Assembly: GCA_002298925.1 (NCBI GenBank)
Contig: DBMM01000108.1
Location: 1 to 64,000, forward strand
Length of the DNA: 64,000 bases
DNA from: Geobacter sp. UBA698
Lineage (GTDB): Bacteria; Desulfobacterota; Desulfuromonadia; Geobacterales; Pseudopelobacteraceae
Direction: 5' to 3'
Part shown: positions 25,273 through 34,588 of the stretch, one piece after another
Numbering within the stretch: position 1 is the first letter of the stretch
Layout: each line of letters begins with the position of its first letter
Notes under the pieces: model-generated
What the model was told of the DNA's origin: nothing
The model's database searches: none
The model's input: only the letters and a program-made list of their open reading frames with translations
Position numbers and translations under genes: made by a program

Positions 25273-26406
25273 ATGAACCCACGCCGCCTGAAAGCAGTTG
25301 CCAAGAAGGAATTCCTGCACGTCCTGCGTGACCCGCGCAGCCTGTTGCTGGGGATCGGCATGCCGATGATGCTCCTCTTTCTGTTCGGCTACGCCTTGAC
25401 CCTGGATGTGGACCGGGTGCCGCTGGCGGTATGGGACCAGTCGCAGACTACGGAGAGTCGCGAGTTTGTCAGCCGTTTTTCAGGTTCGCGCTATTTCGAT
25501 CTGCGCGTAAACAGCGACAACTATCGCCGGATCGAAGAGGCCATCGACCGCAGAGAGGCGCTGATCGCACTGGTGATACCGGCTGACTTTGCCCGCCGGC
25601 TCGCACGGGGTGAGACCTCCCTGGTCCAGACGATCGTGGACGGCAGCGACCCCAATACCGCCACCATTGCCCTGGGGTACGCCGATGCCACGGCCCAGGG
25701 CTTCTCGCAGCAGGTGGCTTTCAGGCAGCTGCGGCGCTCCGGGCTGCAGCCCCGCCTGCCGACCCTGGAGTTGCGGCCGCGGGTCTGGTTCAATACCGAC
25801 ATGGTCTCGCGCAACTTCATCTTTCCCGGACTGATCGCGGTGGTCATGATGATCATGGCCGCCATTCTGACCTCGCTCTGCATGGCCCGCGAATGGGAAA
25901 CCGGCACCATGGAACAGCTGATCGCCACCCCGGTCACCGGCCCGGAGCTGATCTTCGGCAAGCTGACCCCCTACTTCTGCATCGGCCTGCTCGACCTGGT
26001 GCTCTGCATCGCCGTGGGTCAATTCGTCTTCGATGTGCCGCTGCGCGGCAGCCTCTGGCTGCTGACCCTTCTGTCGCTGCTGTTTCTGTTCGGCGCGCTC
26101 TCCTTCGGCATGCTGATCAGCATTGTAACCAAAAACCAGCTGCTGGCGAGCCAGCTGGGCATCGTCACCACCATCCTGCCGGCCTTCCTGCTGTCGGGCT
26201 TCATCTTTCCCATCGAAAACATGCCGCTGCCGATCCAGACCGTGACCCACATTGTCACGGCCCGTTATTTCGTCTTTATCCTGCGCGGGATCTACCTGAA
26301 GGATGTCGGCCTGGCAATGATGTGGCCGGAAGTGCTTTTTCTGGCCGCCTTCGGGGTGATCGTGATAACGGCGGCCATATTCGCGTTCAGAAAGAAGATA
26401 CACTGA
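25273..26406 (+). CDS. ABC-2 exporter permease, first subunit (YbhS-like)
   Basis: A 377-residue ABC-2 permease. It begins with the conserved KKEFLHVLRDPRSLLLGIGMP, one helix, then a periplasmic domain of about 130 residues. Five C-terminal helices start around FNTDMVSRNFIFPGLIAVVMM and include GTMEQLIATPV. It would form the channel with the next gene and receive energy from the tandem ATPase at 19241. The second permease starts two bases after the stop. The preceding 31 bases have only a weak ribosome site. Confidence 0.88.
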   Translation: MNPRRLKAVAKKEFLHVLRDPRSLLLGIGMPMMLLFLFGYALTLDVDRVPLAVWDQSQTTESREFVSRFSGSRYFDLRVNSDNYRRIEEAIDRREALIALVIPADFARRLARGETSLVQTIVDGSDPNTATIALGYADATAQGFSQQVAFRQLRRSGLQPRLPTLELRPRVWFNTDMVSRNFIFPGLIAVVMMIMAAILTSLCMAREWETGTMEQLIATPVTGPELIFGKLTPYFCIGLLDLVLCIAVGQFVFDVPLRGSLWLLTLLSLLFLFGALSFGMLISIVTKNQLLASQLGIVTTILPAFLLSGFIFPIENMPLPIQTVTHIVTARYFVFILRGIYLKDVGLAMMWPEVLFLAAFGVIVITAAIFAFRKKIH

Positions 26407-26407
26407 G

Positions 26408-27538
26408 ATGCTGGAACGACTGAAAGCCATGCTGGTCAAGGAGTTCATCCAGGTTTTCCGCGACCCGCGCATGCGGATTGTGCTCTTTGTGCTGCCCGTA
26501 CTGCAAACGGTGATCTTCGGCTATGCCGTCAACATGGATGTCAGGAACATCCCCACCGCCATCCTTGATCGGGACAACAGCAGTGAGAGCCGGCAGTTGG
26601 AGGCCACCATGGCCTCTTCGGGCTATTTCAGCATCACCCGCCACATTGGCGATGACAGCCAAGTACGGGTACTGCTCGACCGGGGCACGGTGCGGGTGGT
26701 GCTGATTGTGGAGCACGGTTTCAGCCAGCAACTGCGCCGCGGCGAAAGCGCTGCGGTCCAGGTACTGCTGGACGGCAGTGACTCCAACACTGCCGGCGTG
26801 ATCATGGGTTATCTGGCACGGTTGGCCACGGATTACAACAGCCGCCTGCAAGCCGATTACGCCGTCCGGCACCTGGGGCAGCCGCCCCGCATCGGCCGAG
26901 TGGAACTGGCCAGCCGGGCCTGGTTCAACGAAAACCTGGAGAGCCCCCCCTTCTATGTGCCGGCGGTGATCACCAACATCCTGTTCGTGATCACCATGTT
27001 GCTTTCCTCCATGGCCATCGTGCGCGAAAAGGAGATCGGCACCATCGAGCAGGTCATCGTGACCCCCATCCGCAAGGGTGAATTCATCCTGGGAAAGACC
27101 CTGCCCTTCGTGCTGATCGGCTACATCGATGTGGCCCTGATCAGCCTGGCGGGAGCACTGGTATTCAATGTTCCGTTGCGGGGCAGCGTCTGGCTGCTGT
27201 TTCTGGCCACGACCCTCTTTCTGATGAGCTCGCTGGGAATCGGCCTGCTGATATCCACCGTCAGCCAGACCCAGCAGCAGGCCATGATGAGCGCCTTTTT
27301 CGTGATTTTTCCGGCCATGCTGCTTTCGGGGTTCGCCTTTCCCATCGAGAACATGCCGCTGCCGGTACAGTGGCTGACACTGCTCAATCCGCTGCGCTTC
27401 TACATGGTGGTAATCCGGGGCATCTTCCTGAAAGGGGTGGGGTTCGCCGTGCTCTGGCCGCAGCTGGCCGCACTGGCCGCAGCCGGAGTGACTGTGCTGC
27501 TGATCGCTGTGGCCCGTTTCAGGAAAACCTTGGGATAG
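26408..27538 (+). CDS. ABC-2 exporter permease, second subunit (YbhR-like)
   Basis: A 376-residue paralogue of the preceding permease, with the same plan: KAMLVKEFIQVFRDPRMR at the N terminus, a periplasmic domain, then FNENLESPPFYVPAVITNIL and IGTIEQVIVTPIRKGE before the last helices. The two together match YbhS/YbhR in the YbhGFSR exporter. A bidirectional terminator lies 12 bases downstream. Confidence 0.88.
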   Translation: MLERLKAMLVKEFIQVFRDPRMRIVLFVLPVLQTVIFGYAVNMDVRNIPTAILDRDNSSESRQLEATMASSGYFSITRHIGDDSQVRVLLDRGTVRVVLIVEHGFSQQLRRGESAAVQVLLDGSDSNTAGVIMGYLARLATDYNSRLQADYAVRHLGQPPRIGRVELASRAWFNENLESPPFYVPAVITNILFVITMLLSSMAIVREKEIGTIEQVIVTPIRKGEFILGKTLPFVLIGYIDVALISLAGALVFNVPLRGSVWLLFLATTLFLMSSLGIGLLISTVSQTQQQAMMSAFFVIFPAMLLSGFAFPIENMPLPVQWLTLLNPLRFYMVVIRGIFLKGVGFAVLWPQLAALAAAGVTVLLIAVARFRKTLG

Positions 27539-27549
27539 GCAATTAATAA

Positions 27550-27580
27550 AAAGGCCGCCCGATAAATTCGGACGGCCTTT
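27550..27580. terminator. Bidirectional terminator between exporter and dctA
   Basis: AAAGGCCGCCCGA and TCGGACGGCCTTT form a 13-base stem with one mismatch and a five-base loop. It has A-runs on the left and TCTGCTTT on the right and separates two convergent operons. Confidence 0.8.
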
Positions 27581-27602
27581 CTGCTTTCATGGCTCAGTTA
27601 CC

Positions 27603-28937
27603 CTACTCGGCAACGGCAGAAAGTTCTGGCTGCAGCACGCCTTCATGAACCAATTCCGGCTCATCGGCCTCTTCAGCGGACTCATTGTTCAGTACCCGTG
27701 CCATCCGCTCCATGTCCAGCTCGTTTTCCCAGCGGGAGACGACCACCGTGGCCACACCGTTGCCCACCAGATTGGTCAGGGCGCGGGCCTCGGACATGAA
27801 GCGGTCGATCCCCAGGATCAGGGCCAGCCCGGCCACCGGGATGGTGGGGATGGCCGCGAAGGTGGCGGCCAGGGTCACGAAGCCGCTGCCGGTGACGCCG
27901 GCAGCCCCCTTGGAGGTCAGCATCAGCACCCCCAGGATGGTCAGGGTCTGGCTCCAGGTCAGCGGGGTATTGGTGGCCTGGGCCACGAAGACCGCTGCCA
28001 TGGTCAGGTAGATCGAGGTGCCGTCCAGGTTGAAGGAGTAACCGGTGGGTATCACCAGACCGACCACCGATTTGGTGCAGCCCAGGTTCTCCAGCTTGGC
28101 GATCATGCGCGGCAGCACGGTTTCCGATGAAGAGGTGCCCAGCACGATCAGCAGTTCTTCTTTGATATATTTGATGAACTTGAAGATGCTGAAGCCGCAC
28201 AGCTTGCAGATGGTGCCGAGCACCACGAAGACGAACAGCAGGCAGGTCAGGTAGAAGCTGCCCATGAGCATGCCCAGCTTGGCCAGGGAGCCGACCCCGA
28301 ACTTGCCGATGGTGAAGGCCATGGCCCCGAAGGCGCCGATGGGGGCGGCCTTCATGATGATGGAGACGATCCCGAACATGGCATGGGAGAGTTGATCGAT
28401 CAGCTTGTAGACCGGCTTGCCCCGCTCACCGAGTGCCGCCAGGGCGAAACCGAACAGGATGGCGAAGAAGAGTACCTGGAGGATGTCCCCCTTAGCAAAG
28501 GCGTCCACCACACTGGTTGGGATGATACCGATCAGGAAGTCGACGGTGCTGTGGGTCTTGGCGGCAGCGGTGGTATAGGTACTCAGGGCCTTGGTGTCCA
28601 GCTTGGAGACATCGGCGTTCATGCCGACCCCCGGCTGGATGATGTTGATCACCAGCAGACCGATGCCCAGGGCCAGGGTGGAGACCACTTCAAAATAGAG
28701 AAGCGCCTTGCCGCCGACGCGGCCGACCTTTTTCATGTCTTCCATGCCGGCGATGCCGGTCACCACCGTGCAGAAAATGACCGGGGTGATGATCATCTTG
28801 ATCAGCTTGATGAAGCCGTCGCCGAGGGGCTTCATGGCCGTACCGGTTTCGGGCAGGTAGTAGCCAAGCAGAACACCGATGGATATGGCGGTCAATACCT
28901 GGAAGTACAGATGCTGGTAAAACTTTTTCGTTTTCAT
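27603..28937 (-). CDS. dctA: C4-dicarboxylate/proton symporter
   Basis: A 444-residue DAACS family transporter for succinate, fumarate or malate. It has [24 protein letters not shown] near the N terminus, the serine-rich hairpin [13 protein letters not shown], and [17 protein letters not shown] and [14 protein letters not shown], which form the substrate and cation sites. A glutamate-rich C-terminal tail follows. AAAGGAGAG precedes the ATG. A sigma-54-like promoter and three operator repeats lie upstream, and the two-component genes beyond them are on the same strand, so dicarboxylate-controlled expression is very likely. Confidence 0.92.
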   Translation of the reverse strand: MKTKKFYQHLYFQVLTAISIGVLLGYYLPETGTAMKPLGDGFIKLIKMIITPVIFCTVVTGIAGMEDMKKVGRVGGKALLYFEVVSTLALGIGLLVINIIQPGVGMNADVSKLDTKALSTYTTAAAKTHSTVDFLIGIIPTSVVDAFAKGDILQVLFFAILFGFALAALGERGKPVYKLIDQLSHAMFGIVSIIMKAAPIGAFGAMAFTIGKFGVGSLAKLGMLMGSFYLTCLLFVFVVLGTICKLCGFSIFKFIKYIKEELLIVLGTSSSETVLPRMIAKLENLGCTKSVVGLVIPTGYSFNLDGTSIYLTMAAVFVAQATNTPLTWSQTLTILGVLMLTSKGAAGVTGSGFVTLAATFAAIPTIPVAGLALILGIDRFMSEARALTNLVGNGVATVVVSRWENELDMERMARVLNNESAEEADEPELVHEGVLQPELSAVAE

Positions 28938-29038
28938 ACTCTCTCCTTTTGTTTTTTAATTATGGATGAGCGCCCTGCAGCGCTGTGCGGTGACCCTTTT
29001 CCACCAGCCGGATACCGGCCGAAATATAATGTCATATC

Positions 29039-29055
29039 AGCAAATAGAATACCAA
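29039..29055 (-). promoter_or_regulatory. Sigma-54 -24/-12 promoter of dctA
   Basis: On the minus strand TTGGTATTCTATTTGCT has GG and GC exactly ten bases apart and a TTGC at the -12, close to the TGGCAC-N5-TTGC consensus. It lies about 100 bases before the dctA ATG. The adjacent NtrC-class regulator makes sigma-54 control plausible. Confidence 0.6.
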
Positions 29056-29134
29056 ACAGCACAACAATTTTTAACTTGCCGTAATTACAGAGAAAAACAT
29101 GGTTTGACCCTATTGCGGTCGGACACGAATGGAT

Positions 29135-29237
29135 ATAACCCAGGTTGTAACAATACGCGGTTATAAAAAAATGCGATTACTTTTCAACTAGATAGATGGT
29201 CATAACCAGGGTTATCTTCATAACCTTGGTTATGACC
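29135..29237. promoter_or_regulatory. Cluster of ATAACC-N2-GGTTAT operators
   Basis: Three dyads: ATAACCCAGGTTGT (29135-29148, one mismatch), ATAACCAGGGTTAT (29202-29215) and ATAACCTTGGTTAT (29220-29233). The last two are in one 40-base inverted repeat bounded by GGTC and GACC, and there is an extra GGTTAT half site at 29159. They lie 80-195 bases upstream of the dctA -24/-12 element and fit enhancer sites for the regulator at 29293. Confidence 0.7.
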
Positions 29238-29292
29238 ATTTGCGGGACAGCGACAGGTGGTTTTTGCGAAGTGATCCGGGAGGGGGTGCGAG

Positions 29293-30699
29293 CTACTTGC
29301 GGGTCATCTTGAGGCGTTTGCTGAGAGCCGGCTGGGAGATTCCCAGCAAGCGGGCGGCGATGGTCTGGCTGCCGTTGGCCCGTGCCATGGCTTCGGCCAC
29401 AAGCATCTCGGCCGCCTCGGCGAAGGTCGGCAGGCGCTCCATATCGGCAAAGCGGTTCTGCTCCGGCTTGACGGCTAGCGGTCGCCCCCCCGGAGCGCCG
29501 ATGGCTTTGATGAAGGCATCCATGGCCAGAATCCGGTCCTTGTGGAGACTGACCGCATCATAGACCATCGCCTTGAGTTCGCGGATATTGCCGGGAAAGG
29601 TGTAAGTGGCCAGCAGCTGGGCCAACTCCTTGGGGGGAGTCGGTTTTTTCTTGCCCAGGGAACGGGCCGCCTCCCCCAGAAAATGCTCGAGCAGGAGCGG
29701 GATGTCGCAACTGCGCTCCCTGAGCGGCGGTATGTGGACATTGTGGGTGCGGAGCCGGTAGTAAAGGTCGCGGCGGAACACCCCGGCCGCTTCCCTGGCA
29801 GTCAGGTCACAGTGGGTGGCAACGATGATCCTGGCCTTCAGCCGCTTGGGCCGGTCGCTTCCCAGGGGAAAATATTCCCCTTCCTGCAAGAGACGCAGCA
29901 GTTTCACCTGGGAGGCGATGTTCAGGTCGCCGATCTCGTCCAGGAAGAGGGTGCCGTCGCTAGCCTCCTCGATCATGCCGGGACGGGGCTGCTCCGCTCC
30001 GGTATAGGCACCGCGCACATGGCCGAAGAGGGTATCGGCAAAGACGGCATCATCAAGACCGGCAACATTTACCGCCACCAGCGGACCCGGGCAGCCGCTC
30101 AGGGTATGGGCGGCCCGGGCGACCAGCTCCTTGCCGACACCGCTCTCGCCGGTGATCAGGAGCGGCTGCGGGCTCTGGGCAACCGCCTCGATATAGGCAA
30201 AGATGGTCTGCATCGTGCGGTCGCAGGTCACGATCTTCGCAAACACCTCGGGATGGCGCAGCTCCCCGGAAAGGAAATGGCTGGACATCTGGCGGTTTTC
30301 CCGCTCCAGGTCGAGCATACGGATGGCACGCAACACTCCCGTGACAAGTCGGTCCTCCTCCACGGTCTTGACAAAGTAATCAAAGGCTCCCAGACGCATG
30401 CAGCCGACCGCGGTCTCGATCTGGTTCATGCCGCTCACGACAATGGTGACGATTTCCGGGTGGCGCTCACTGATCAGCGCCAGCAGCTCCTCGCCCGACA
30501 TATGCGGCATGGTCAGATCCAGCAGCACCAGGCCGATTTCCCGCTGAGCCAGGATATCCGCGACCTGGCGGCTGTCCTGGCAGGTAACGATATTGGTGAT
30601 GCCGACGGAACGGGTCAGGGTGAGGCTTACGGACCTGAGCCAGGCCGGCTCGTCGTCCACCAGCAGCACTCCGAAGGATGGATACGCTGTTTCGCTCAT
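29293..30699 (-). CDS. Sigma-54-dependent response regulator (DctD-like)
   Basis: A 468-residue NtrC-class activator. The receiver domain has VLLVDDEP, the phospho-acceptor in LLDLTMPHMSG and the Lys in FVKTVEE. The AAA+ domain has GESGVGKELVARA, the sigma-54 contact loop GAYTGA (a Tyr variant of GAFTGA), and DGTLFLDEIGDLN. A Fis-type helix-turn-helix closes the protein (ANGSQTIAARLLGISQPALSKRL). The ATG overlaps the kinase stop (ATGA). It probably activates dctA through the operator cluster just downstream. Confidence 0.9.
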   Translation of the reverse strand: MSETAYPSFGVLLVDDEPAWLRSVSLTLTRSVGITNIVTCQDSRQVADILAQREIGLVLLDLTMPHMSGEELLALISERHPEIVTIVVSGMNQIETAVGCMRLGAFDYFVKTVEEDRLVTGVLRAIRMLDLERENRQMSSHFLSGELRHPEVFAKIVTCDRTMQTIFAYIEAVAQSPQPLLITGESGVGKELVARAAHTLSGCPGPLVAVNVAGLDDAVFADTLFGHVRGAYTGAEQPRPGMIEEASDGTLFLDEIGDLNIASQVKLLRLLQEGEYFPLGSDRPKRLKARIIVATHCDLTAREAAGVFRRDLYYRLRTHNVHIPPLRERSCDIPLLLEHFLGEAARSLGKKKPTPPKELAQLLATYTFPGNIRELKAMVYDAVSLHKDRILAMDAFIKAIGAPGGRPLAVKPEQNRFADMERLPTFAEAAEMLVAEAMARANGSQTIAARLLGISQPALSKRLKMTRK

Positions 30700-32489
30700 G
30701 ATGACGTTACCTCGGAGAGACAGGGAAGTGTTAGGGTTACGATCGTGCCCCCTTCAGGGGGGCAGTCAAAGGCCAGGGTGCCGCCATGTTCCTTGACGAT
30801 CCCGGCCGAGATCGACAGCCCCAGGCCGGTGCCCCCCGCCTCCCGCTTGGTGGTGAAGAAGGGGTCGGTCAGATGGGGCAGGTGTTCCGGCAGGATGCCG
30901 GTTCCGTCGTCCTGGATCCTGAGGGTGGCACATCCGGACTGGGGATCGAAAAACGTGACCAATGAAATGCGGCCGCTGCTGTCCACCAGGGCCTGGCAGG
31001 CGTTGATGACCAGGTTGACCACCACCTGCTCAATGCGCTGGGCGTTGCCGCGCAGCAGCGGCAGGCGGTCGTCATATTCAGCCGTAAAGTGATTGGTGGC
31101 CTTGCGGATGGAGGTCTCCACCAGGCGCACCGCCGCCCGCACCACGGCATTCAAATCGAACGGATCCATGCGGACGCTGTCATCGCGACGGGCAAAATCC
31201 TTGAGGTCCTCGACAATCCGCTTGATGCGCTTGGCCCCTTCGGACATCTCCTCCAGCATGAGCGGAATTTCCTGGCGCATGCGCGCGTATGACACCCCCC
31301 CCAGCAGGAAGTCCCCCTCCTCGCGAAAGCGCCGCTCCAGCATCTCGCCGGCATCGGCATAGACATCCTTGAGAATCGGCAGGTTCAGCAGGATCAGACC
31401 GTTGGGATTGTTGATTTCGTGGGCAACCCCCGAGACCAGGATGCCGAGCGAGGCCATCTTGTCGGCCTGGACCAGCTTGTCCTGGTGACGGCGCAACTCC
31501 TCCAGGGCCCGCTTGCGCTCCAGCACCTCCCGGGCCAACTCATCGGTGCGTTGCGCCACCCTCTTCTGCAGGGTGCGCGACCAGACCACGGTCCCGATCA
31601 GGATCAACACCAGCGGTAGCAGCACCATGGCCCCGTATTTGACGACCCGCTCCCAGGTGATGCGCGGCTGTTCATGTATGCCGAGCCATTTGTCATAGAT
31701 CGCCTGGTACTGCCCGGTCTTCTGAAGAATGGCGATCCCCTCGCTGAAGCGGGCCAGCAGTTCGGCATTGCCCTTTTTGACTCCATAGCAGTAACGCTGG
31801 GCGACCACGCCCCGTGCCACCGGCACCAGATTATTCAGATGCAGTTCCCGAATCAGATACATGCCGGGCAGCATGGCCACCACGGCATACTCCTTTTCCC
31901 CGGATGCCAGCAGCCGCAAGGCATCGGCCGGGGTCTCGGTCAGGGTCAGATCGGCAGCGAACCCCATCTGCAAGAGAAGATCGTGCATGATGCCGTCGCG
32001 GAAGACGATCACCTGTCTGCCGCGCAGCTCCACCAGCGAGTGGACCGGGGCTGTATCGCGGCGGGCAAAGATGGCATGATGCACAATGGTGTGAGGAGGC
32101 GAAAAATCAATGGTTTTGGAGCGCTCGTCCGAATAGGAGATGCCCTGCAGGATGTCCAGCTGGCCGGAGATCAGGGCTGAGCGCATCTGCGACCAGCCGC
32201 CGAAACGGAACTCGACCTTCATGCCCATGACATCGGCGATGGCCCGGGTCAGGTCGACATTATATCCGGCCGGCTGGCCATTCTTGTCGAGGAATTCATA
32301 GGGAGGGTAATCGCGGTCACCGCCGACGATGATGGTCCTGCCGCCGACGGGGGGGTCTTGATCCTTCGCCGTGGCATCAATAACCGGCAGCAGGAGTGCG
32401 AGGCACGCCAGGAGCAGCAGGATACGAAATAAGGAGCCACAGCCCGGTAGTTTCACTACATGGCGGACTTTTGACATGTCACTGTTCAT
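30696..32489 (-). CDS. Histidine kinase with periplasmic substrate-binding (SBP_bac_3) sensor
   Basis: About 597 residues. A signal-anchor segment (FRILLLLACLALLLPVI) leads to a type 3 solute-binding domain (IIVGGDRDYPPYEFLDKNGQ, YNVDLTRAIADVMGMKVEF, then GISYSDERSKTIDFSPP). A second membrane helix (GAMVLLPLVLILIGTVVW) and a coiled coil follow. The kinase core has VSGVAHEINNPNGLI as H box, VVNLVINACQAL, GTGILPEHL and GGTGLGLSIS. It should sense a small ligand directly in the periplasm. The start is uncertain: ATG 32489 is used, while TTG 32498 is three codons earlier and the slyX stop is nearby. Confidence 0.9.
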   Translation of the reverse strand: MNSDMSKVRHVVKLPGCGSLFRILLLLACLALLLPVIDATAKDQDPPVGGRTIIVGGDRDYPPYEFLDKNGQPAGYNVDLTRAIADVMGMKVEFRFGGWSQMRSALISGQLDILQGISYSDERSKTIDFSPPHTIVHHAIFARRDTAPVHSLVELRGRQVIVFRDGIMHDLLLQMGFAADLTLTETPADALRLLASGEKEYAVVAMLPGMYLIRELHLNNLVPVARGVVAQRYCYGVKKGNAELLARFSEGIAILQKTGQYQAIYDKWLGIHEQPRITWERVVKYGAMVLLPLVLILIGTVVWSRTLQKRVAQRTDELAREVLERKRALEELRRHQDKLVQADKMASLGILVSGVAHEINNPNGLILLNLPILKDVYADAGEMLERRFREEGDFLLGGVSYARMRQEIPLMLEEMSEGAKRIKRIVEDLKDFARRDDSVRMDPFDLNAVVRAAVRLVETSIRKATNHFTAEYDDRLPLLRGNAQRIEQVVVNLVINACQALVDSSGRISLVTFFDPQSGCATLRIQDDGTGILPEHLPHLTDPFFTTKREAGGTGLGLSISAGIVKEHGGTLAFDCPPEGGTIVTLTLPCLSEVTSS

Positions 32490-32501
32490 GGCCGGCAATC
32501 A

Positions 32502-32717
32502 TCAGTAATGGGGCGGCCGTTCATCTTCAGCCGGTTCCCGGGACGACGAAAAAGCCTGGGTTTTTATCTGTTCGCTGATCAGGCTGAAGTCCCGCTCAAG
32601 CCGGGTAATGATCAGCTCCTGACGGTAGACGGTCTCGTTCAGCTCCTGGATGATTTTTTCCTGGTGCATGAAGCGCAGCTCCAGTTCGTTTATGCGTTCT
32701 TCCATGCTGTCGGTCAT
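32502..32717 (-). CDS. slyX: SlyX-like coiled-coil protein
   Basis: A 71-residue protein starting MTDSMEERINELELRFMHQE, a continuous coiled coil through about residue 50 with a Pro-rich end (ERPPHY). This is the usual SlyX layout; its function is not established. GGAGG lies seven bases before the ATG at 32717. It is just upstream of the kinase gene, with the frames almost touching. Confidence 0.75.
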   Translation of the reverse strand: MTDSMEERINELELRFMHQEKIIQELNETVYRQELIITRLERDFSLISEQIKTQAFSSSREPAEDERPPHY

Positions 32718-32767
32718 AACTTGCCTCCACGAAATGCTGTAACTGTAAAGTTCAGTCAATCAAGACG

Positions 32768-33922
32768 TTAGTTGCCGCTGCAGGCCGCCCGCATGCGCCG
32801 GAGCGCCTCCCGCAGCAACAAACGTGGACAGCCGAAGTTGAGGCGCACAAATCCGGGCGCACCGAAGGGCGCGCCGTCGGACAACCCCACCCCGGCCTGC
32901 TCGAAGAAACCGGCCGGGTCAGCCAGCCCTAAACCCCTGGCATCGATCCAGGCCAGATAGGTGGCCTCCACCGGCCAGACTTTCAGGCCGGGCAGATTGC
33001 CGATTTCCCGCAGCAGCAGATCGCGGTTTTCCCGCAGATAGGCCAGCAGCTGCCGGCGCCACTGCTCGCCATCCCGATAGGCTGCCAGCGCGGCGCTGTA
33101 GCCCAGCAGGTTGACGTGGGGCACGATCCCGGCCATGGCTCGCTGGAACTGGCGCCGCAGGCGATCGTCCGAAATCACGGCAAAGGAGCACCCCAGACCG
33201 GGAATGTTGTAGGTCTTGCTGGGGGCCTGCAGGGTGATGGTGCGCCGGGCGATTTCCGGCGAAAGCGTGGCCAGGGGGATGTGGCGCTTGTCCTGATCAA
33301 GAACTAGTCCGGCATGAATCTCATCGGAACAGATCACAAGGTCATGTTTTTCCGCCAGTTCGGCCAGAGTCAGCAGTTCCACCCTGCTCCAGACCCGTCC
33401 CACCGGATTGTGGGGATTGCAGAGCAGCAGCAGACGGGTGCGGGGTGTGATAGTCCGTTCCAGTGCGCTCAGATCCAGCCGCCAGACATCACCCTCACAG
33501 GCCAGCGCTACGCAGAGCAGCTCACGCCCGGACAGTTTCGGCGCGGTCAGAAAGGGAGGATAGACCGGCGTGAAGGTCGCCACGGTATCACCGGGCTCAC
33601 CCACCGCCCGGCAAGTCACGTTCAGGCCGCAGACCAGTCCCGGCAGCCAGACCAGCCAATCTGCCCTTACCTGCCAGCCGTACTCCCGCTCCAGCAGGGA
33701 GAGCAGCGTAGCGACTAGCTCAGCCGGGGTGGATGTATATCCGAAGACACCATGCTCCACCCGCTGATGCAGGGCGGCGATCACCCCGAGCGGCGAGCGG
33801 AAGTCCATATCCGCCACCCACAACGGGATGATGTCGCGACCGGCGTACCTGTCCCACTTCTCGCTGCCGGTGCCACGGCGCTCAACGGGGGTGTCAAAAT
33901 CGATGTGACTGGTGTCGTTCAT
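32768..33922 (-). CDS. PatB/MalY-type aminotransferase-fold C-S lyase
   Basis: A 384-residue fold-type I PLP enzyme. It has PLWVADMDFRSP at the N terminus, FGYTSTPAEL, LCNPHNPVGRVW, CSDEIHAGLV, and the PLP lysine in APSKTYNIPGLG. These features define the MalY/PatB group, which cleaves cystathionine to homocysteine, pyruvate and ammonia. The length is normal. AGGA lies eight bases before the ATG. It is not in an obvious methionine cluster. Confidence 0.87.
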   Translation of the reverse strand: MNDTSHIDFDTPVERRGTGSEKWDRYAGRDIIPLWVADMDFRSPLGVIAALHQRVEHGVFGYTSTPAELVATLLSLLEREYGWQVRADWLVWLPGLVCGLNVTCRAVGEPGDTVATFTPVYPPFLTAPKLSGRELLCVALACEGDVWRLDLSALERTITPRTRLLLLCNPHNPVGRVWSRVELLTLAELAEKHDLVICSDEIHAGLVLDQDKRHIPLATLSPEIARRTITLQAPSKTYNIPGLGCSFAVISDDRLRRQFQRAMAGIVPHVNLLGYSAALAAYRDGEQWRRQLLAYLRENRDLLLREIGNLPGLKVWPVEATYLAWIDARGLGLADPAGFFEQAGVGLSDGAPFGAPGFVRLNFGCPRLLLREALRRMRAACSGN

Positions 33923-34124
33923 CGCTGTAATCCTGGATAATTATCCTGAAATAGTGATTCTGAGAGTTTACGTTCTCTCCCGAAGCGCTGTCAATCACAG
34001 TTTGACATTCATTGATGTTAAAAGCCCGTGACTTCCCGCACGACCAACGTCGCCCTTGAGCGCTTCTTTACAAACGGGTTTTAAAATGATTGTTTTTTCC
34101 GGCGAGAAACGGTACATCTCAGAC

Positions 34125-34499
34125 ATGCAGACCGTCATCTACATAGCAATCTTTGGTGCGCTGGGATGCGTCAGCCGTTATTTTCTCTCGGGCTGGACCT
34201 ACGACAAACTGGGGTGGGGGTTTCCCTGGGGAACACTGTCGGTCAACCTGCTGGGGGCCTTCATCATCGGGCTGATCATGGAGCTGAGCCTGCGCAACAG
34301 CGCTATTCCGGCCAACCTGCGCATCGGCCTGGTTACCGGATTTCTGGGCGGACTGACGACGTTCTCGACCTTCAGTTACGAGACCTTCAAGCTGCTTGAA
34401 ACCGGACGCTTTCTGGTGGCCTTTGCCAACGTCATCATCAGTGTCAGCACCTGTCTGCTGTTTACCTGGCTGGGAATTGCCGCTGCCAAGGGGCTTTAG
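34125..34499 (+). CDS. crcB: Fluoride ion channel CrcB/Fluc
   Basis: A 124-residue membrane protein with four helices. It has GALGCVSRYFLSGW and WGTLSVNLLGAFIIG, then the family triplet GFLGGLTTFSTFSYE, which lines the fluoride pore. The ATG at 34125 (MQTVIYIAIFG) fits the family. The frame is open back to 34056, but that part looks non-coding. I did not see the fluoride riboswitch fold upstream. Confidence 0.92.
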   Translation: MQTVIYIAIFGALGCVSRYFLSGWTYDKLGWGFPWGTLSVNLLGAFIIGLIMELSLRNSAIPANLRIGLVTGFLGGLTTFSTFSYETFKLLETGRFLVAFANVIISVSTCLLFTWLGIAAAKGL

Positions 34500-34531
34500 T
34501 CCGTTTTTCTGCCGTCAGTGGCAAACAAAAA

Positions 34532-34564
34532 AAGGGGAACCGCCGATACAGTGCGGTTCCCCTT
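34532..34564. terminator. Strong hairpin terminator between crcB and the 63-residue gene
   Basis: AAGGGGAACCGC and GCGGTTCCCCTT form a perfect 12-base stem around CGATACAGT. An A-run precedes it on the plus strand, giving a T-run for the minus-strand transcript, so it ends both convergent genes. Confidence 0.85.
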
Positions 34565-34588
34565 GATCATTTTAACCATAAAAACAGA

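Noticed and set aside
29542..31092. A 516-codon plus-strand frame across the two-component genes
   Set aside because: The minus strand encodes clear kinase and AAA+ regulator motifs; the plus frame is compositionally random and spans a gene junction.
33990..34124. Fluoride riboswitch before crcB
   Set aside because: I could not find the conserved pseudoknot elements of the crcB motif; only a short AAAGCCCGT/ACGGGTTTT complement is seen.
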